39,033 bases of DNA, from the NCBI GenBank assembly GCA_030652315.1, contig JAUSAX010000032.1, forward strand, positions 1-39,033, read 5' to 3'. Within the stretch, counting starts at the first letter, position 1. Each line of letters begins with the position of its first letter. Of the stretch, positions 1-10,259 are shown piece by piece. Under the pieces are notes generated by a model. The model worked only from the letters and a program-made list of their open reading frames with translations. It had not been told where the DNA came from and made no database searches. This stretch comes from Afipia sp. (lineage in GTDB: Bacteria > Pseudomonadota > Alphaproteobacteria > Rhizobiales > Xanthobacteraceae). Both the position numbers and the translations under genes were made by a program.

Positions 1-1125
1 CATGGCAAGACATCGCTGACCGCAGCGATCACCAAGGTTCTGGCGGAAACGGGCGGTGCCACGTTCACGGCATACGACATGATCGACAAGGCGCCTGAAG
101 AGAAGGCGCGCGGCATCACCATCTCGACCGCTCACGTTGAGTACGAGACCGCGAACCGCCATTACGCTCACGTCGATTGCCCAGGCCACGCCGACTACGT
201 GAAGAACATGATCACCGGTGCTGCGCAGATGGACGGCGCGATCCTGGTCGTGTCGGCTGCCGACGGCCCGATGCCGCAGACCCGCGAGCACATCCTGCTT
301 GCCCGTCAGGTCGGCGTTCCTGCGCTCGTCGTGTTCATGAACAAGTGCGACATGGTCGATGATCCGGAACTGCTCGAACTGGTCGAGATGGAAGTTCGCG
401 AACTGCTTTCGAAGTATAACTTCCCGGGCGATGACATTCCGATCATCCGTGGTTCAGCGCTCGCAGCGCTCGAAAACAAGGATCCGGCACTCGGTCACGA
501 CGCCGTTCTGGCGCTCATGAAGGCCGTCGACGAAAACATTCCTCAGCCGGCGCGTCCGATCGACCAGCCGTTCCTGATGCCGGTCGAAGACGTGTTCTCG
601 ATCTCGGGCCGTGGCACCGTCGTCACCGGCCGTGTCGAGCGCGGCATCGTCAAGGTTGGCGAAGAAATCGAAATCGTCGGTCTGAAGGACACCCAGAAGA
701 CCATCGTCACCGGCGTTGAAATGTTCCGCAAGCTGCTCGATCAGGGCCAGGCTGGCGACAACATCGGCGCACTGCTTCGCGGCACCAAGCGCGTGGAAGT
801 CGAGCGCGGCCAGATTCTCTGCAAGCCGGGTTCGGTCAAGCCGCATACCAAGTTCAAGGCTGAGGCTTACATCCTCACCAAGGAAGAGGGTGGCCGTCAC
901 ACGCCGTTCTTTACCAACTACCGTCCGCAGTTCTACTTCCGCACGACTGACGTGACGGGCGTGGTTCATCTGCCGGAAGGCACCGAAATGGTGATGCCGG
1001 GCGACAACATTGCGATGGAAGTGCACCTGATCGTGCCGATCGCGATGGAAGAGAAGCTTCGCTTCGCGATCCGTGAAGGCGGCCGTACCGTTGGTTCGGG
1101 CGTCGTCTCCAGCATCATCGAGTAA
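1..1125 (+). CDS. tuf: Elongation factor Tu, 5'-truncated by the window edge
   Basis: EF-Tu is the GTPase that carries aminoacyl-tRNA to the ribosomal A site. The frame is open from base 1 and begins inside the G1 loop (HGKTSLT), so about 22 N-terminal residues lie outside the window; the visible 374 residues would complete the usual length of about 396. The switch I segment [12 protein letters not shown], the G3 motif DCPGH, the G4 motif NKCD and the later GSAL motif are all present, followed by the two beta-barrel domains. It ends in TAA 109 bases before rpsJ, with a palindromic element between them, and is the last gene of the str cluster, whose other members would lie upstream. Nothing looks damaged. 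Identification is certain. Confidence 0.98.
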   Translation, partial: HGKTSLTAAITKVLAETGGATFTAYDMIDKAPEEKARGITISTAHVEYETANRHYAHVDCPGHADYVKNMITGAAQMDGAILVVSAADGPMPQTREHILLARQVGVPALVVFMNKCDMVDDPELLELVEMEVRELLSKYNFPGDDIPIIRGSALAALENKDPALGHDAVLALMKAVDENIPQPARPIDQPFLMPVEDVFSISGRGTVVTGRVERGIVKVGEEIEIVGLKDTQKTIVTGVEMFRKLLDQGQAGDNIGALLRGTKRVEVERGQILCKPGSVKPHTKFKAEAYILTKEEGGRHTPFFTNYRPQFYFRTTDVTGVVHLPEGTEMVMPGDNIAMEVHLIVPIAMEEKLRFAIREGGRTVGSGVVSSIIE

Positions 1126-1140
1126 CAAACGATCCGTCGC

Positions 1141-1214
1141 ATGCCCGGTCGGAAGACCGGGCATTCACGACCCTCTTGATAAAAACGTGGATGGCCGGGC
1201 TGACCGGTCGTGAC
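1141..1214. repeat. REP-like palindrome pair between tuf and rpsJ
   Basis: Bases 1141-1150 and 1155-1164 form a perfect 10-bp stem closed by a GGAA tetraloop. A second hairpin follows, with arms 1191-1198 and 1204-1211 that pair with two wobbles. There is no T-tract after the first stem, so it does not look like a classical terminator. The GCCCGG-type cores, and the ATGGCCGGG half with its preceding CGTGG, recur at 10783-10876 and elsewhere in the window, which marks a dispersed palindrome family. It may process or stabilise the tuf/rpsJ mRNA, but that is inference. Confidence 0.7.
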
Positions 1215-1234
1215 GGACAAGAAAGACAGCGGCA

Positions 1235-1543
1235 ATGAACGGCCAGAATATTCGCATTCGTCTCAAGGCGTTCGACCATCGAATTCTCGATACGTCGACC
1301 CGTGAGATCGTGAACACGGCAAAACGCACCGGTGCACAGGTTCGCGGACCCATTCCGCTTCCAACGCGCATCGAGAAGTTCACCGTCAACCGTTCGCCGC
1401 ACGTCGACAAGAAGAGCCGCGAGCAGTTCGAGATGCGCACTCACAAGCGCCTTCTCGATATCGTCGATCCGACCCCCCAGACCGTGGACGCGCTGATGAA
1501 GCTCGACCTGGCCGCAGGTGTCGACGTCGAGATTAAGCTGTAA
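1235..1543 (+). CDS. rpsJ: 30S ribosomal protein S10
   Basis: S10 is a 30S head protein and, as NusE, a partner of NusB in transcription antitermination (family knowledge). The 102-residue product is of normal length. It has the start [15 protein letters not shown] and the family signature around [13 protein letters not shown] near residues 47-60. The ATG lies after a purine-rich stretch without a strong Shine-Dalgarno. It opens the S10 operon, and rplC begins 51 bases after its stop. No anomalies are visible. Confidence 0.98.
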
Positions 1544-1594
1544 GAATTTTTGTTAAGTTCGCAGATCGCGGACAGAAAGACAGGAAGCACGCCG

Positions 1595-2320
1595 ATGCGC
1601 TCCGGAGTGATCGCACAAAAGGTCGGGATGACGCGGGTCTTTACGGAGACCGGTGAACATATCCCTGTGACTGTGCTCAAGTTGGGCAATTGCCAGGTTG
1701 TTGGCCATCGCACCACTGACAAGAACGGTTATGTCGCTTTGCAGCTCGGTTCGGGCTCGCGCAAAAGCGTCTATCTGCCGAAGGCTGAGCGCGGCCAGTT
1801 CGCCGTCGCCAAGGTCGAGCCAAAGCGCAAGGTCGCGGAATTCCGCGTCTCGGAAGACTCGCTGATCCCGGTCGGCGCGGAAATCCAGGCGGACCATTTC
1901 GTTGTCGGGCAGTTCGTCGATGTGACGGGCACCTCGGTCGGTAAGGGCTTCGCGGGCGGCATGAAGCGCTGGAATTTCGGCGGTTTGCGCGCAACCCACG
2001 GCGTTTCGGTCTCGCACCGTTCGATCGGTTCGACCGGCGGCCGTCAGGATCCCGGCAAGACCTTCAAGAACAAGAAGATGCCTGGCCATATGGGCGTCGA
2101 TCGGATCACCACGCTGAACCTGCGCGTCGTCCAGACGGACGTTGCGCGCGGACTTCTGCTCATCGAAGGCGCCGTTCCCGGCTCCAAGGGTGGATGGATC
2201 ACCGTGCGCGATGCCGTGAAGAAAGCATTGCCGAAGGATGCGCCGAAGCCCGGCAAGTTCAAGCTGGCTGGCGGAACCGACGCTGCTCCTGAAGCGGCAC
2301 CGGCAGAGGAGGGCGCGTGA
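1595..2320 (+). CDS. rplC: 50S ribosomal protein L3
   Basis: L3 is an early assembly protein of the 50S subunit that reaches toward the peptidyl-transferase centre. I chose the ATG at 1595, giving 241 residues starting [16 protein letters not shown]. It matches the family N-terminus and has an AGGAAG box at 1582-1587; an upstream TTG at 1550 would only add a low-complexity extension. The central loop [11 protein letters not shown] carries the glutamine that PrmB methylates in relatives. The C-terminus has a short Ala/Pro/Glu-rich tail, as is common in alphaproteobacteria. Its TGA overlaps the rplD start by one base. Confidence 0.97.
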   Translation: MRSGVIAQKVGMTRVFTETGEHIPVTVLKLGNCQVVGHRTTDKNGYVALQLGSGSRKSVYLPKAERGQFAVAKVEPKRKVAEFRVSEDSLIPVGAEIQADHFVVGQFVDVTGTSVGKGFAGGMKRWNFGGLRATHGVSVSHRSIGSTGGRQDPGKTFKNKKMPGHMGVDRITTLNLRVVQTDVARGLLLIEGAVPGSKGGWITVRDAVKKALPKDAPKPGKFKLAGGTDAAPEAAPAEEGA

Positions 2321-2940
2321 TGGAATTGAAGGTCACAACCCTGGAAGGTAAGTCGGCTGGCTCCGTTCAGCTGTCGGACGAGATCTTCGGTCTCGAGCCG
2401 CGCAAGGATCTGATCCAGCGCGTCGTCAACTGGCAGCTCGCCAAGCGTCAGGCCGGCACCCACAAGACCAAGGGTCGCGCTGAAGTCTGGCGCACCGGCA
2501 AGAAGATGTACAAGCAGAAGGGCACCGGCGGTGCTCGTCACGGTTCGGCTCGCGTTCCGCAGTTCCGCGGCGGTGGCCGTGCGTTCGGTCCGGTCGTTCG
2601 CTCCCATGCGCACGATCTGCCGAAGAAGGTTCGCGCGCTCGGCCTGAGGCACGCCCTGTCGGCGAAAGCCCGGGACGGCGGTCTCATCGTGATCGAGAAC
2701 GCCGATCTGAAGGAAGCCAAGACCAAGGCGCTGCTCGGGCACTTCTCGGGCCTGGAGATCACCAACGCGCTCATCATCGACGGTGCCGAAGTGAACACCG
2801 GTTTCGCGACCGCTGCGCGTAACATTCCGCACATCGACGTGCTGCCGGTTCAGGGCATCAACGTCTATGACATTCTGCGCCGTCAGAAGCTCGTTCTGAC
2901 CAAGGCCGCTCTCGATGCGTTGGAGGCGCGCTTCAAATGA
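2320..2940 (+). CDS. rplD: 50S ribosomal protein L4
   Basis: L4 binds 23S rRNA and lines the constriction of the peptide exit tunnel; in E. coli it also represses its own operon. The product is 206 residues from the ATG at 2320 (TGATG overlap with rplC). A GTG at 2317 would add one residue. The GAGGAGG box at 2306-2312 suits either start. The tunnel-loop region with GTGGARHGS and GGGRAFGP is intact. It overlaps rplW by four bases (ATGA), which indicates translational coupling. Whether L4 autoregulation exists here cannot be seen from this stretch. Confidence 0.97.
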   Translation: MELKVTTLEGKSAGSVQLSDEIFGLEPRKDLIQRVVNWQLAKRQAGTHKTKGRAEVWRTGKKMYKQKGTGGARHGSARVPQFRGGGRAFGPVVRSHAHDLPKKVRALGLRHALSAKARDGGLIVIENADLKEAKTKALLGHFSGLEITNALIIDGAEVNTGFATAARNIPHIDVLPVQGINVYDILRRQKLVLTKAALDALEARFK

Positions 2941-3236
2941 CAACCGCTGATGTGCGCCACTACGACATCATCGTGGCTCCGGTCGTGACCGAAAAGGCTA
3001 CCGTCGCTTCCGAGCACAACAAGATTGTGTTCAAGGTCGCGGCGAAGGCGACCAAGCCGCAGATCAAGGACGCGATTGAGAAGCTGTTCGACGTCAAGGT
3101 GAAGAGCGTCAACACACTGGTTCGCAAGGGCAAGACGAAAGTCTTCCGCGGCCAGTTCGGTTCTCAGTCGGATACGAAGCGTGCGATCGTGACCCTCGAA
3201 GAAGGTCATCGCATCGACGTGACCACCGGACTGTAA
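2937..3236 (+). CDS. rplW: 50S ribosomal protein L23
   Basis: L23 sits at the peptide tunnel exit and is the docking point for trigger factor and the signal recognition particle (family knowledge). The 99-residue protein has the usual layout, with the [14 protein letters not shown] start, the [16 protein letters not shown] helix and the [12 protein letters not shown] loop. Its ATG overlaps the rplD stop as ATGA, and rplB starts 11 bases downstream. Size and motifs are normal. Confidence 0.98.
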   Translation: MTTADVRHYDIIVAPVVTEKATVASEHNKIVFKVAAKATKPQIKDAIEKLFDVKVKSVNTLVRKGKTKVFRGQFGSQSDTKRAIVTLEEGHRIDVTTGL

Positions 3237-3247
3237 GGCACACGACG

Positions 3248-4084
3248 ATGGCATTGAAAAAATTCAACCCCACGACGCCAGGCCAGCGCCAGCTGGTGAT
3301 GGTCGATCGTTCGGCGCTCTACAAGGGCAAGCCTGTCAAGGCTTTGACCGAGGGCAAGCACTCGAACGGCGGCCGTGGCAACACCGGTCGCATCACGGTG
3401 CGCTTCCGCGGCGGCGGCCACAAGAAGACTTACCGCATCGTCGACTTCAAGCGCACCAAGGTCGACGTTCCGGCCAAGGTCGAGCGTTTGGAGTACGATC
3501 CGAACCGCACCGCGTTCATCGCGCTGATCAAGTACGCCGATGGCGAGCAGGCTTATATCCTGGCGCCGCAGCGTCTGGCCGTCGGCGACACCGTGATCGC
3601 GGGCAGCTACGTCGACGTGAAGCCGGGCAATGTTATGCCGCTCGGCAACATGCCGGTCGGCACGATCGTTCATAACGTCGAGTTGAAGATCGGGAAGGGC
3701 GGCCAGATCGCTCGCTCCGCTGGCACCTACGCCCAGATCGTCGGCCGCGACCATGACTTCGTCATCGTCCGTCTGAACTCTGGCGAGCAGCGCCTGGTTC
3801 ACGGCCGCTGCGTGGGTACGATCGGCGCAGTGTCGAACCCGGACCACATGAACATTTCGATCGGCAAGGCCGGTCGTACTCGCTGGCTGGGCTGGCGTCC
3901 GCATAACCGCGGCGTCGTGATGAACCCCGTCGACCATCCGCACGGCGGCGGCGAAGGCCGCACCTCGGGCGGCCGTCACCCGGTTACTCCGTGGGGCAAG
4001 CCGACCAAGGGTAAGAAGACGCGTTCTAACAAGTCGACAAACAAGTTCATTCTCATCAGCCGCCACAAGCGGAAGAAGAAGTAA
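3248..4084 (+). CDS. rplB: 50S ribosomal protein L2
   Basis: L2 is one of the most conserved 50S proteins and is needed for subunit association and peptidyl-transferase activity. The product is 278 residues. The conserved [14 protein letters not shown] segment is present and contains the histidine corresponding to the functionally important His229 of E. coli. The N-terminal OB-like part has [14 protein letters not shown] and the tail is lysine-rich, as expected. It is separated from rpsS by 12 bases. No irregularities are visible. Confidence 0.98.
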   Translation: MALKKFNPTTPGQRQLVMVDRSALYKGKPVKALTEGKHSNGGRGNTGRITVRFRGGGHKKTYRIVDFKRTKVDVPAKVERLEYDPNRTAFIALIKYADGEQAYILAPQRLAVGDTVIAGSYVDVKPGNVMPLGNMPVGTIVHNVELKIGKGGQIARSAGTYAQIVGRDHDFVIVRLNSGEQRLVHGRCVGTIGAVSNPDHMNISIGKAGRTRWLGWRPHNRGVVMNPVDHPHGGGEGRTSGGRHPVTPWGKPTKGKKTRSNKSTNKFILISRHKRKKK

Positions 4085-4096
4085 GGAACGCCGGAC

Positions 4097-4372
4097 ATGG
4101 TTCGCTCAGTCTGGAAAGGCCCGTTCGTCGAAGGCTCGCTGCTCAAGAAGGCAGATGCCGCGCGTTCGTCCGGCCGTCACGACGTTATCAAGATCTGGAG
4201 CCGCCGCTCGACGATCCTCCCGCAGTTCGTGGGGCTCACCTTCGGCGTCTACAACGGTCAGAAGCATGTTCCGGTCGCAGTGAACGAGGAAATGGTCGGT
4301 CACAAGTTCGGCGAGTTCTCGCCGACGCGGACCTTCCACGGCCATTCGGGCGACAAGAAAGCCAAGAAGTAA
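4097..4372 (+). CDS. rpsS: 30S ribosomal protein S19
   Basis: S19 pairs with S13 in the 30S head near the A-site tRNA. The 91-residue protein begins [19 protein letters not shown]. It carries the family block [15 protein letters not shown] and the C-terminal [12 protein letters not shown] segment. It starts 12 bases after rplB and ends 18 bases before rplV, in the standard S10 operon order. Confidence 0.98.
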   Translation: MVRSVWKGPFVEGSLLKKADAARSSGRHDVIKIWSRRSTILPQFVGLTFGVYNGQKHVPVAVNEEMVGHKFGEFSPTRTFHGHSGDKKAKK

Positions 4373-4390
4373 GGGCTTGAGGACTTAGTC

Positions 4391-4777
4391 ATGAGCAAAC
4401 CAAAGCGCGAACGGGTTCTCCCGGATAACGAAGCAAAGGCGGTAGCCCGCATGCTTCGCGTCAGCCCGCAGAAGCTGAACCTTGTTGCGCAGCTGATTCG
4501 CGGCAAGAAGGCATCGTCTGCGCTCGCCGACCTGCAGTTCTCGCGCAAGCGGATCGCAGGCGACGTCAAGAAGTGTCTGGAGTCCGCGATTGCGAACGCC
4601 GAAAACAACCATGACCTCGATGTCGACGCTCTGGTCGTCGCTGAGGCGCATGTTGGCAACGGCATCGTGATGAAGCGTTTCGCACCGCGCGGCCGTGGCC
4701 GTTCGGGTCGTGTATTTAAACCGTTCTCGCAGCTGACGATCGTTGTTCGTCAGGTCGAGGCCGAGGCGAGCGCCTAA
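4391..4777 (+). CDS. rplV: 50S ribosomal protein L22
   Basis: L22 contributes, with L4, to the narrowest part of the peptide exit tunnel; mutations in its beta-hairpin cause macrolide resistance in other species. The 128-residue product has a short lysine/arginine-rich N-terminal extension, the [19 protein letters not shown] block, and the tunnel hairpin around [14 protein letters not shown] at about residues 93-107. The gene is complete and lies 15 bases before rpsC. Confidence 0.98.
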   Translation: MSKPKRERVLPDNEAKAVARMLRVSPQKLNLVAQLIRGKKASSALADLQFSRKRIAGDVKKCLESAIANAENNHDLDVDALVVAEAHVGNGIVMKRFAPRGRGRSGRVFKPFSQLTIVVRQVEAEASA

Positions 4778-4792
4778 GGGCGGGAGAAGACG

Positions 4793-5491
4793 ATGGGTCA
4801 GAAGATCAATCCAATCGGGCTGCGTCTGGGCATTAACCGGACTTGGGATTCCCGTTGGTTCGCCGGCAAGAACGAGTATGCGAAGCTCCTCCACGAGGAC
4901 ATCCGCATCCGCGCCATGCTGATGAAGGAACTGAAGCAGGCTGCGGTCGCGCGCATCGTGATCGAGCGCCCGCACAAGAAGTGCCGCGTGTCGATCCACT
5001 CGGCGCGTCCGGGCGTCGTGATCGGCAAGAAGGGCGCTGACATCGACAAGCTGCGCCAGAAGGTTGCCGCGATCACCGAGTCCGACGTGGTCATCAACAT
5101 CATCGAAATCCGCAAGCCGGAGCTCGATGCGACCCTGGTCGCTGAATCGATCGCGCAGCAGCTCGAGCGCCGCGTTGCGTTCCGCCGGGCCATGAAGCGC
5201 GCTGTTCAGTCGGCGATGCGTCTGGGCGCCGAAGGCATCCGCATCAACTGCTCGGGCCGTCTCGGCGGCGCTGAAATCGCGCGCATGGAATGGTATCGTG
5301 AAGGCCGCGTGCCTTTGCACACGCTGCGCGCTGACGTGGACTACGGTGTCGCCACCGCGTTCACGACCTTCGGCACCTGCGGCGTCAAGGTCTGGATCTT
5401 CAAGGGTGAAATCCTCGAGCATGATCCGATGGCTCAGGACAAGCGTATGGCCGAAGGCGACAGCGGACGTCCGCGTCGCGATGCGGCTTGA
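4793..5491 (+). CDS. rpsC: 30S ribosomal protein S3
   Basis: S3 lies at the mRNA entry channel and helps unwind mRNA. The 232-residue protein starts [16 protein letters not shown]. It has a type II KH domain with the RNA-binding loop GVVIGKKG (GxxG form) near residues 75-82, followed by the C-terminal S3 domain with [12 protein letters not shown]. An Arg/Asp-rich tail is typical. rplP starts 33 bases downstream. Confidence 0.98.
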   Translation: MGQKINPIGLRLGINRTWDSRWFAGKNEYAKLLHEDIRIRAMLMKELKQAAVARIVIERPHKKCRVSIHSARPGVVIGKKGADIDKLRQKVAAITESDVVINIIEIRKPELDATLVAESIAQQLERRVAFRRAMKRAVQSAMRLGAEGIRINCSGRLGGAEIARMEWYREGRVPLHTLRADVDYGVATAFTTFGTCGVKVWIFKGEILEHDPMAQDKRMAEGDSGRPRRDAA

Positions 5492-5524
5492 TTGAAATTC
5501 GAAGAAGGTTTGAGGGCGTAAGCC

Positions 5525-5938
5525 ATGATGCAACCAAAGAAGACAAAGTTCCGCAAGGCGCATAAGGGCCGTATTCACGGCGTCGCCTCGTCGGGCGCGA
5601 CGTTGTCTTTCGGCCAGTTCGGCCTGAAGGCGATGGCGCCGGAGCGCATCACCGCGCGCCAGATCGAAGCCGCTCGTCGCGCGCTGACCCGTCACATGAA
5701 GCGTGCCGGCCGCGTCTGGATCCGTGTGTTCCCGGATCTGCCGGTTTCGAAGAAGCCCGCCGAAGTGCGAATGGGCTCGGGCAAGGGTACGCCGGAGTTG
5801 TGGGTTGCACGGGTGAAGCCAGGTCGTCTCATTTTCGAGATCGACGGCGTGACCCAGCAGACCGCGAAGGAAGCACTGTCGCTCGCCGCCGCCAAACTTC
5901 CGATCAAGACGCGCTTCGTTGCGCGCATTGCGGAGTAA
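5525..5938 (+). CDS. rplP: 50S ribosomal protein L16
   Basis: L16 organises the A-site tRNA elbow region of the 50S subunit. The product is 137 residues. Two ATGs stand side by side (5525 and 5528); I keep the first because family members start with a hydrophobic residue after Met (M-L/M-Q-P-K). The basic start [16 protein letters not shown] and the block [17 protein letters not shown] are diagnostic. rpmC starts 10 bases after the stop. Confidence 0.97.
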   Translation: MMQPKKTKFRKAHKGRIHGVASSGATLSFGQFGLKAMAPERITARQIEAARRALTRHMKRAGRVWIRVFPDLPVSKKPAEVRMGSGKGTPELWVARVKPGRLIFEIDGVTQQTAKEALSLAAAKLPIKTRFVARIAE

Positions 5939-5948
5939 GGAACCGATC

Positions 5949-6161
5949 ATGGCCGATTTGAAAGTCGAAGATATCCGCGCGATGAGCCCCGATCAGATGG
6001 ACGAGGCCGTCCTCAATCTGAAGAAGGAGCGTTTCAATCTGCGCTTCCAGCGCGCTACCGGGCAGCTCGAGAACACCTCGCGCCTGCGTGAGGCTCGCCG
6101 CGATATCGCACGCATCAAGACTGTCGCGGCGCAGAAGCGCGCCGCGCAGACCAAGAAGTAA
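5949..6161 (+). CDS. rpmC: 50S ribosomal protein L29
   Basis: L29 is a small helical-hairpin protein near the tunnel exit next to L23. I start it at the ATG at 5949 ([17 protein letters not shown]), which gives 70 residues, the usual size. An in-frame upstream start would read into rplP. The core [20 protein letters not shown] is classic L29. It is followed after 10 bases by rpsQ. Confidence 0.97.
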   Translation: MADLKVEDIRAMSPDQMDEAVLNLKKERFNLRFQRATGQLENTSRLREARRDIARIKTVAAQKRAAQTKK

Positions 6162-6171
6162 GGGGCGAAAG

Positions 6172-6417
6172 ATGCCGAAGCGTACTCTCCAGGGCGTCGT
6201 CGTCAGCGACAAGCAGGACAAGACCATTGTCGTGCGCGTCGACCGTCGCTTTACCCACCCGATCTACAAGAAGACGATCCGACGTTCGAAGAACTATCAC
6301 GCGCACGACGAGAACAATCAGTTCAAGGCAGGCGACGTGGTTCGAATTGAGGAAAGCAAACCACTCTCGAAGTTGAAGCGCTGGACGGTAGTCCAGGCCG
6401 AAACAAAAACAGCTTAA
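6172..6417 (+). CDS. rpsQ: 30S ribosomal protein S17
   Basis: S17 is an OB-fold primary rRNA-binding protein of the 30S body. From the ATG at 6172 the product is 81 residues ([18 protein letters not shown]), a normal length; the start is preceded by a GGGGCGAAAG purine run at 6162-6171. The family signature [18 protein letters not shown] is present. A gap of 38 bases separates it from rplN. Confidence 0.97.
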
Positions 6418-6455
6418 GCGCAACAAGCGCATCAGAAAGAGGACGAGGTGCATCA

Positions 6456-6824
6456 ATGATTCAGATGCAGACCAACCTCGACGTGGCCGATAATTCCGGC
6501 GCGCGCCGTGTCATGTGCATCAAGGTTCTTGGAGGTTCCAAGCGCCGGTACGCGACTGTGGGTGATATTATTGTCGTTTCCATCAAGGAAGCCATCCCTC
6601 GCGGGAAGGTGAAGAAGGGCGACGTGATGAAAGCCGTCGTCGTTCGCGTTGCGAAGGATATTCGCCGCGCCGATGGTTCCGTCATCCGTTTCGACCGCAA
6701 TGCGGCTGTGTTGATCAACAACCAGTCCGAGCCGGTCGGCACCCGTATCTTCGGGCCGGTCCCGCGCGAGCTTCGCGCCAAGAACCACATGAAGATCATC
6801 TCGCTTGCGCCGGAGGTGCTGTAA
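6456..6824 (+). CDS. rplN: 50S ribosomal protein L14
   Basis: L14 forms part of the intersubunit bridge region of the 50S subunit and is where the silencing factor RsfS binds in other bacteria. The 122-residue product [17 protein letters not shown] is standard, with the conserved block [20 protein letters not shown] and a later [12 protein letters not shown] segment. Its stop codon shares one base with the rplX start (TAATG). It begins the spc part of the cluster. Confidence 0.98.
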
Positions 6825-7138
6825 TGGCTGCCAAGATCCGCAAGGGTGACAAGGTTATCGTGCTGAACGGCCGCGACAAGGGCCGGACTGGCGAAGTGTT
6901 CGAGGTGCGTCCCACCGAGAGCAAGGCGCTGGTGCGTGGCGTCAACCTGGTGAAGCGTCACCAGAAGCAGACCCAGGCGCAGGAGGGCGGCATCATCACC
7001 AAGGAGTCGCCGATCCACCTGTCGAACATCGCGATCGTCGGCAAGGACGGCAAGCCGACCCGCGTCGGCTTCAAGATTCAGAAGGATGGCACCAAGGTGC
7101 GCGTCGCCAAGCGTTCGGGAGCAGAGATCGATGGCTGA
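6824..7138 (+). CDS. rplX: 50S ribosomal protein L24
   Basis: L24 is an assembly-initiating 50S protein. The KOW motif is visible at residues 4-21 ([20 protein letters not shown]), followed by the [10 protein letters not shown] and [11 protein letters not shown] blocks. It has 104 residues, the usual length. It overlaps rplN by one base at its start and rplE by eight bases at its end, which suggests translational coupling of all three. Confidence 0.98.
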   Translation: MAAKIRKGDKVIVLNGRDKGRTGEVFEVRPTESKALVRGVNLVKRHQKQTQAQEGGIITKESPIHLSNIAIVGKDGKPTRVGFKIQKDGTKVRVAKRSGAEIDG

Positions 7139-7688
7139 GACCGCATACGTTCCGCGTCTCCGGACGCAATTCGACAAAGAGATTCGCGGCAAGCTGGTTG
7201 AGCAGTTCGGTTACTCGAACGCCCTGCAGGTGCCGGTTCTCGAGAAGGTCGTGCTCAACATGGGCGTCGGCGAAGCTGTCAACGACCGCAAGAAGGTCGA
7301 ACTGGCTGCCGCCGATCTCGCGCTGATCGCCGGCCAGAAGCCGATCGTCACGCATTCGCGCATGGCAATCGCGACCTTCAAGCTGCGTGAAGGCCAGGCC
7401 ATCGGCGCCAAGGTGACGCTGCGCAAGTCCAAGATGTACGACTTCGTCGATCGTCTTGTGAACATCGCGCTGCCTCGCGTTCGCGACTTCCGTGGCCTCA
7501 ATCCGAAGAGCTTTGACGGCAGGGGCAATTACTCCCTCGGCCTCAAGGAGCATCTGGTGTTCCCGGAAATCGACTACGACAAGTCGGGCGAGACCTGGGG
7601 CATGGACATTACGATCTGCACCACCGCGGCCACCGATGACGAGGCGCGTGCGTTGCTGACCGCATTCAATTTTCCGTTCCGGCAGTGA
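7131..7688 (+). CDS. rplE: 50S ribosomal protein L5
   Basis: L5 binds 5S rRNA in the central protuberance and touches P-site tRNA. The ATG at 7131 gives 185 residues starting [17 protein letters not shown]; longer in-frame starts only read back through rplX. Blocks [16 protein letters not shown] and [15 protein letters not shown] are diagnostic. The gene overlaps the end of rplX by eight bases and is followed by a 52-base spacer before rpsN. Confidence 0.97.
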   Translation: MAETAYVPRLRTQFDKEIRGKLVEQFGYSNALQVPVLEKVVLNMGVGEAVNDRKKVELAAADLALIAGQKPIVTHSRMAIATFKLREGQAIGAKVTLRKSKMYDFVDRLVNIALPRVRDFRGLNPKSFDGRGNYSLGLKEHLVFPEIDYDKSGETWGMDITICTTAATDDEARALLTAFNFPFRQ

Positions 7689-7740
7689 GACACTGAACTA
7701 GTCAGCGTCTCAAACGCGGAAAGGTATGGAGACTACTCGT

Positions 7741-8046
7741 ATGGCGAAGAAAAGTTCAGTCGAGAAGAATAACCGGCGTCAGAAGATGACGAAGAACGCT
7801 GCGCCCAAGCGCGCTCGCTTGAAGGCGATTATCGCCGACAAGAAGAAGCCGATGGAAGAGCGTTTTGCGGCGACTATCAAGCTTGCCGAGATGCCGCGCA
7901 ATTCGTCGGCGACCCGCGTTCACAACCGCTGCGAAATCAGCGGCCGTCCTCACGCGGTCTATCGCAAGACCAAGATGAGCCGCATCGCGATTCGTGATTA
8001 TGGCTCGAAGGGCCTGATTCCGGGTCTCGTAAAGTCCAGCTGGTAA
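7741..8046 (+). CDS. rpsN: 30S ribosomal protein S14, zinc-free form
   Basis: S14 is a head protein of the 30S subunit. The ATG at 7741 gives 101 residues ([13 protein letters not shown]), the length of the E. coli-type, zinc-independent form. The C-terminal [14 protein letters not shown] region has a single cysteine and no CxxC pairs. A GGAG box at 7728-7731 fits this start; the upstream ATG at 7726 would add only METTR. The gene sits in the usual spc position between rplE and rpsH. Confidence 0.96.
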   Translation: MAKKSSVEKNNRRQKMTKNAAPKRARLKAIIADKKKPMEERFAATIKLAEMPRNSSATRVHNRCEISGRPHAVYRKTKMSRIAIRDYGSKGLIPGLVKSSW

Positions 8047-8058
8047 GGAGGGTCGGAC

Positions 8059-8457
8059 ATGTCAACGCACGATCCCATCAGCGATCTGATCACCCGCATC
8101 CGCAACGCGCAGATGCGCGCCAAGTCCAAGGTTTCGACCCCGGGCTCGAAGATGCGCGCCAATGTTCTCGAAGTGCTGAAGGCCGAGGGTTATATCCGCG
8201 GCTACGCAGCGGTCGAGCATGCCGGCGGCCACAACGAGCTTGAGATCGAGCTGAAGTATTTCGATGGCGAACCCGTCATCCGCGAAATCGAGCGGGTTTC
8301 GAAGCCAGGGCGTCGCGTGTACGCCTCGGTGAAGAACCTGCCGCGCGTGAAGAACGGTCTCGGCATTTCTGTGCTGTCGACGCCAAAGGGAATTATGGCT
8401 GACCACGACGCGCGTGACGCGAATGTGGGCGGCGAAGTTCTCTTCACGGTGTTCTAA
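8059..8457 (+). CDS. rpsH: 30S ribosomal protein S8
   Basis: S8 is a primary 16S rRNA-binding protein; in E. coli it represses the spc operon by binding near rplE. The 132-residue product starts [18 protein letters not shown] and ends with the family block [21 protein letters not shown] good AAGGAGG box stands at 8046-8052. I could not verify an S8-binding mRNA fold by eye. Confidence 0.98.
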   Translation: MSTHDPISDLITRIRNAQMRAKSKVSTPGSKMRANVLEVLKAEGYIRGYAAVEHAGGHNELEIELKYFDGEPVIREIERVSKPGRRVYASVKNLPRVKNGLGISVLSTPKGIMADHDARDANVGGEVLFTVF

Positions 8458-8470
8458 GGAAGGAACGATT

Positions 8471-9004
8471 ATGTCACGCGTAGGCAAACGACCCGTTCCG
8501 ATTGTCTCGGGCGTCACCGCGAATCTCGAAGGGCAGACCGTCAAGATGAAGGGGCCGAAAGGCGCACTTCAGTTTGTCGTGCATGACGACGTGTCGGTCG
8601 AAATGAAGGACGGCGCGATCACGGTTGCGCCGCGCTTCGAGACCAAGCGCGCTCGCTCGCTCTACGGAACCGCTCGCGCCCGGATCGCGAATCTGGTCGA
8701 AGGCGTTACCAAGGGCTTCGAGAAGAAGCTGGAAATCACCGGCGTCGGTTACCGCGCCGCGCTGCAGGGCAAGAACCTGCAGCTCGCGCTCGGCTACAGC
8801 CACGACGTGATCTACCAGATCCCGGAAGGGATCACGATCACCGTGCCGAAGCCGACCGAAATCACCATCGTCGGCAACGACAGCCAGCGCGTCGGCCAGG
8901 TTGCCGCCGAAATCCGCAGCTATCGTCCGCCCGAGCCTTACAAGGGCAAGGGCGTAAGGTACGCCAACGAATTTATCTTCCGCAAGGAAGGCAAGAAGAA
9001 GTAA
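8471..9004 (+). CDS. rplF: 50S ribosomal protein L6
   Basis: L6 lies near the factor-binding site of the 50S subunit. I use the ATG at 8471 ([11 protein letters not shown]), which gives 177 residues, the family norm; AAGGAAGGA at 8456-8464 serves as ribosome site. The C-terminal signature [11 protein letters not shown] is present. The gene is complete, with rplR 11 bases downstream. Confidence 0.97.
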   Translation: MSRVGKRPVPIVSGVTANLEGQTVKMKGPKGALQFVVHDDVSVEMKDGAITVAPRFETKRARSLYGTARARIANLVEGVTKGFEKKLEITGVGYRAALQGKNLQLALGYSHDVIYQIPEGITITVPKPTEITIVGNDSQRVGQVAAEIRSYRPPEPYKGKGVRYANEFIFRKEGKKK

Positions 9005-9015
9005 CGGAGCCGGTC

Positions 9016-9378
9016 ATGTCGAAACTCAAGGTCACGAATGCCCGGCGCAAGCAGCGCGTACGTCTCGCGCTGCGCCGGACTGCGAACGGGCGTCCACGCC
9101 TGTCGGTGTTCCGCTCGTCGAAGCACATCTACGCTCAGGTCATCGACGACCTGAAAGGCACGACGCTGGCTTCGGCCTCGTCGCTGGAAAAGACGATGCG
9201 CGACGCCGGCAAGACCGGTGCGGACATCGACGCAGCGAAGGCTGTCGGCAAGCTGCTGGCGGAACGTGCTGTGAAGAACGGCGTCAAGGAAGTTATTTTC
9301 GACCGTGGTGGCTATCTTTACCACGGCCGCGTCAAGGCGCTCGGAGACGCCGCGCGTGAGAGCGGCTTGAGCTTCTAA
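9016..9378 (+). CDS. rplR: 50S ribosomal protein L18
   Basis: L18 delivers and anchors 5S rRNA with L5. The 120-residue product starts [16 protein letters not shown]. It contains [21 protein letters not shown] and the C-terminal [20 protein letters not shown] block. It is followed by 72 bases before rpsE, a longer gap than most in this cluster, with no clear hairpin seen. Confidence 0.98.
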   Translation: MSKLKVTNARRKQRVRLALRRTANGRPRLSVFRSSKHIYAQVIDDLKGTTLASASSLEKTMRDAGKTGADIDAAKAVGKLLAERAVKNGVKEVIFDRGGYLYHGRVKALGDAARESGLSF

Positions 9379-9450
9379 GCTCAGCTTTTGAATTTGGTTT
9401 GAACGGACACAAGGTCAGGGGCGCGAGCCTCTTAAGGATTGGAAAACACC

Positions 9451-10023
9451 ATGGCAGGTGAACGCGAACGGGGCGGACATCGCGGCGGCGGTCGGGAAGA
9501 GCGCGACAGCGAGTTCGTCGACAAGCTCGTCCACATCAACCGCGTTGCGAAGGTCGTCAAGGGCGGCAAGCGCTTCGGTTTCGCAGCCCTCGTCGTTATC
9601 GGCGACCAGAAGGGCCGCGTCGGTTTCGGACACGGCAAGGCGCGCGAAGTGCCTGAAGCGATCCGCAAGGCGACCGAGTCGGCCAAGCGTAACCTGACGC
9701 GCGTTGCTCTGCGCGAAGGCCGCACGCTGCATCACGACATCGCCGGCCGTCACGGCGCCGGCCGCGTCTATCTGCGCGCTGCGCCTGCCGGTACCGGCAT
9801 CATCGCGGGTGGCCCGATGCGCGCTGTGTTCGAGACGCTCGGCATCCAGGACGTGGTGGCGAAGTCGATCGGTTCGTCGAATCCCTACAACATGGTTCGC
9901 GCGACGTTCGACGCGCTGAAGCATCAGGATTCGCCGCGTTCGGTTGCGAACCGTCGCAACATCAAGGTGTCCACGTTGCAGTCCCGCCGTGTCGGCGGCG
10001 ACGCGGAAGCTGTCGCGGAATAA
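9451..10023 (+). CDS. rpsE: 30S ribosomal protein S5
   Basis: S5 is a decoding-accuracy protein of the 30S body and the site of ram and spectinomycin-resistance mutations in other species. From the ATG at 9451 the product is 190 residues with an Arg/Gly/Glu-rich N-terminal extension ([16 protein letters not shown]). The double-stranded-RNA-binding-like domain ([19 protein letters not shown]) follows, then the C-terminal domain with [23 protein letters not shown] at 9439 is possible but would add only four residues. Confidence 0.96.
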   Translation: MAGERERGGHRGGGREERDSEFVDKLVHINRVAKVVKGGKRFGFAALVVIGDQKGRVGFGHGKAREVPEAIRKATESAKRNLTRVALREGRTLHHDIAGRHGAGRVYLRAAPAGTGIIAGGPMRAVFETLGIQDVVAKSIGSSNPYNMVRATFDALKHQDSPRSVANRRNIKVSTLQSRRVGGDAEAVAE

Positions 10024-10050
10024 TTCACGCGCCGTTTTGGAGTTAAGACT

Positions 10051-10248
10051 ATGGCCAAGGCCGCAACGAAAACCATCAAGGTCGAGCAGACGGGTAGCCC
10101 GATCCGCCGTCAGGCCGCGCAGCGCGCGACGCTGATCGGTCTGCGTCTCAACAAGATCGGCCGTGTCTCTGAATTGCAGGATTCGCCTGCCATTCGCGGC
10201 ATGATCGACAAGGTGAAGCACCTCGTCCGCGTCGTCGACGAGAAGTAA
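10051..10248 (+). CDS. rpmD: 50S ribosomal protein L30
   Basis: L30 is a small 50S protein bound to 23S rRNA domain II. It has 65 residues ([20 protein letters not shown]), with the family block [15 protein letters not shown] and the tail [11 protein letters not shown]. It lies between rpsE (27 bases upstream) and rplO (11 bases downstream). A GGAG box at 10039-10042 precedes it. Confidence 0.97.
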   Translation: MAKAATKTIKVEQTGSPIRRQAAQRATLIGLRLNKIGRVSELQDSPAIRGMIDKVKHLVRVVDEK

Positions 10249-10259
10249 GGAAGCAAGCG

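Noticed and set aside
4385..5950. Long minus-strand open frame opposite rplV, rpsC and rplP
   Set aside because: It covers three certain ribosomal genes on the plus strand and has no domain features.
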